A stretch of 54,532 nucleotides of DNA, from the NCBI GenBank assembly GCA_029975525.1, contig JARKOX010000231.1, positions 1-54,532 on the forward strand. The letters are read 5' to 3'. The stretch comes from Prolixibacteraceae bacterium (GTDB lineage Bacteria > Bacteroidota > Bacteroidia > Bacteroidales > Prolixibacteraceae). The position numbers were made by a program, and so were the translations under genes. How positions within the stretch are numbered: the first letter of the stretch is position 1; every line of letters begins with the position of its first letter. The notes below the pieces were generated by a model. It was not told the DNA's origin. It saw only the letters and a list, made by a program, of their open reading frames with translations, and ran no database searches. This document shows, in pieces, positions 54,428 through 54,532 of this stretch.

Positions 54428-54441
54428 AGCAAAAAAATTAA

Positions 54442-54449
54442 TAGCTTTG
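54442..54449 (+). promoter_or_regulatory. -7 box of the LacI-like gene
   Basis: TAGCTTTG matches the TAnnTTTG consensus. It lies about 31-40 bases before the first codons of the LacI-like reading frame. No clear TTG is visible at -33; that position is taken by the inverted repeats. Confidence 0.5.
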
Positions 54450-54479
54450 ACCACAGATAGGAAAAACTTAATTAACTAA

Positions 54480-54532
54480 ATCATCGAAACAAATAAACAA
54501 ATACGGATCAAAGACATTGCCGGGAAAGCCGG
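54480..54532 (+). CDS. LacI-family transcriptional regulator (partial, N-terminus only)
   Basis: The last codons of the window read IETNKQIRIKDIAGKAG, the start of the LacI helix-turn-helix (consensus ...IKDIAxxAGVS). The gene continues beyond the window. An in-frame TAA at 54477-54479 is followed by no ATG, GTG or TTG before the HTH; only ATC (54480, 54483) and ATA (54501) are available. The boundary given is therefore the first codon after the stop. Either the gene uses a rare start codon, or a base change or assembly error has removed it. The -7 box 31 bases upstream supports a start in this place. Confidence 0.6.
   Translation, partial: MIETNKQIRIKDIAGKA

Noticed and set aside
54266-54454. 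62-codon open frame on the minus strand at the right end
   Set aside because: Low-complexity basic sequence without homology signals; it overlaps the promoter region of the LacI-like gene.

Overview
The window looks like chromosomal DNA of a facultatively anaerobic, polysaccharide-degrading member of the Bacteroidota. Evidence: SusC/SusD and ECF-sigma/FecR modules, sulfatases, promoters of the TAnnTTTG type, a succinate/propionate-type sodium pump operon, and start codons with little Shine-Dalgarno sequence. The mix of marine-type sulfatases, both forms of 2-oxoglutarate oxidation and about 50% GC housekeeping genes suggests a Marinilabiliales/Prolixibacteraceae-like organism. That placement is inference, because no rRNA or marker tree is available.

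Layout. 1-137: 3'-truncated CDGSH iron-sulfur protein (minus). 249-1373: secreted lactonase-type beta-propeller (plus). 1396-5381: sucB and sucA, the 2-oxoglutarate dehydrogenase E2 and E1 (minus). 5729-7063: secreted GH29 alpha-L-fucosidase. 7171-10158: large receiver/PPDK_N-type protein. 10277-13186: korB and korA, 2-oxoglutarate:ferredoxin oxidoreductase. 13400-13933: gamma-carbonic anhydrase-like protein (plus). 13991-15784: argS. 15898-18887: doxX-like, Gfo/Idh/MocA oxidoreductase and TIM-barrel isomerase operon. 19140-23674: methylmalonyl-CoA epimerase plus sodium-pumping methylmalonyl-CoA decarboxylase operon. 23790-25100: acetyl-CoA hydrolase/CoA-transferase. 25480-29166: purL (plus). 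29262-33250: methionine operon with a short Met-containing leader ORF, a divergent aspartokinase-like protein, metY and metA. 33443-35817: DUF6807 protein and SpmA-SpmB fusion (plus).

35903-48753 is a polysaccharide-utilization locus read on the minus strand: ECF sigma, FecR anti-sigma, SusC, SusD, two sulfatases and a beta-helix protein. The part from about 39.4 to 48.9 kb is markedly AT-richer than everything around it and looks acquired. Divergently, 48976-54164 carries a second signalling module of host-like composition: ECF sigma, STN-containing TonB receptor, FecR and a DUF4382 lipoprotein. The right edge cuts a LacI-family regulator just after its start.

How the parts fit. sucAB (NAD-linked) and korAB (ferredoxin-linked) give two routes from 2-oxoglutarate to succinyl-CoA. 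The epimerase and decarboxylase would turn methylmalonyl-CoA into propionyl-CoA while exporting Na+. The CoA-transferase could recycle CoA between acids. The metA product carries the Glu111 associated with acetyl-CoA specificity, which fits the neighbouring O-acetylhomoserine sulfhydrylase. The fucosidase, sulfatases and beta-helix protein suggest use of sulfated, possibly fucose-containing, polysaccharides. Observations most worth a second look: the Met-containing leader ORF with a well-matched promoter, the aspartokinase with altered catalytic motifs, a hairpin terminator pointing antisense to susC, the receiver-PPDK_N fusion, the lamin-tail/OadG fusion, and the missing canonical start codon of the LacI gene.
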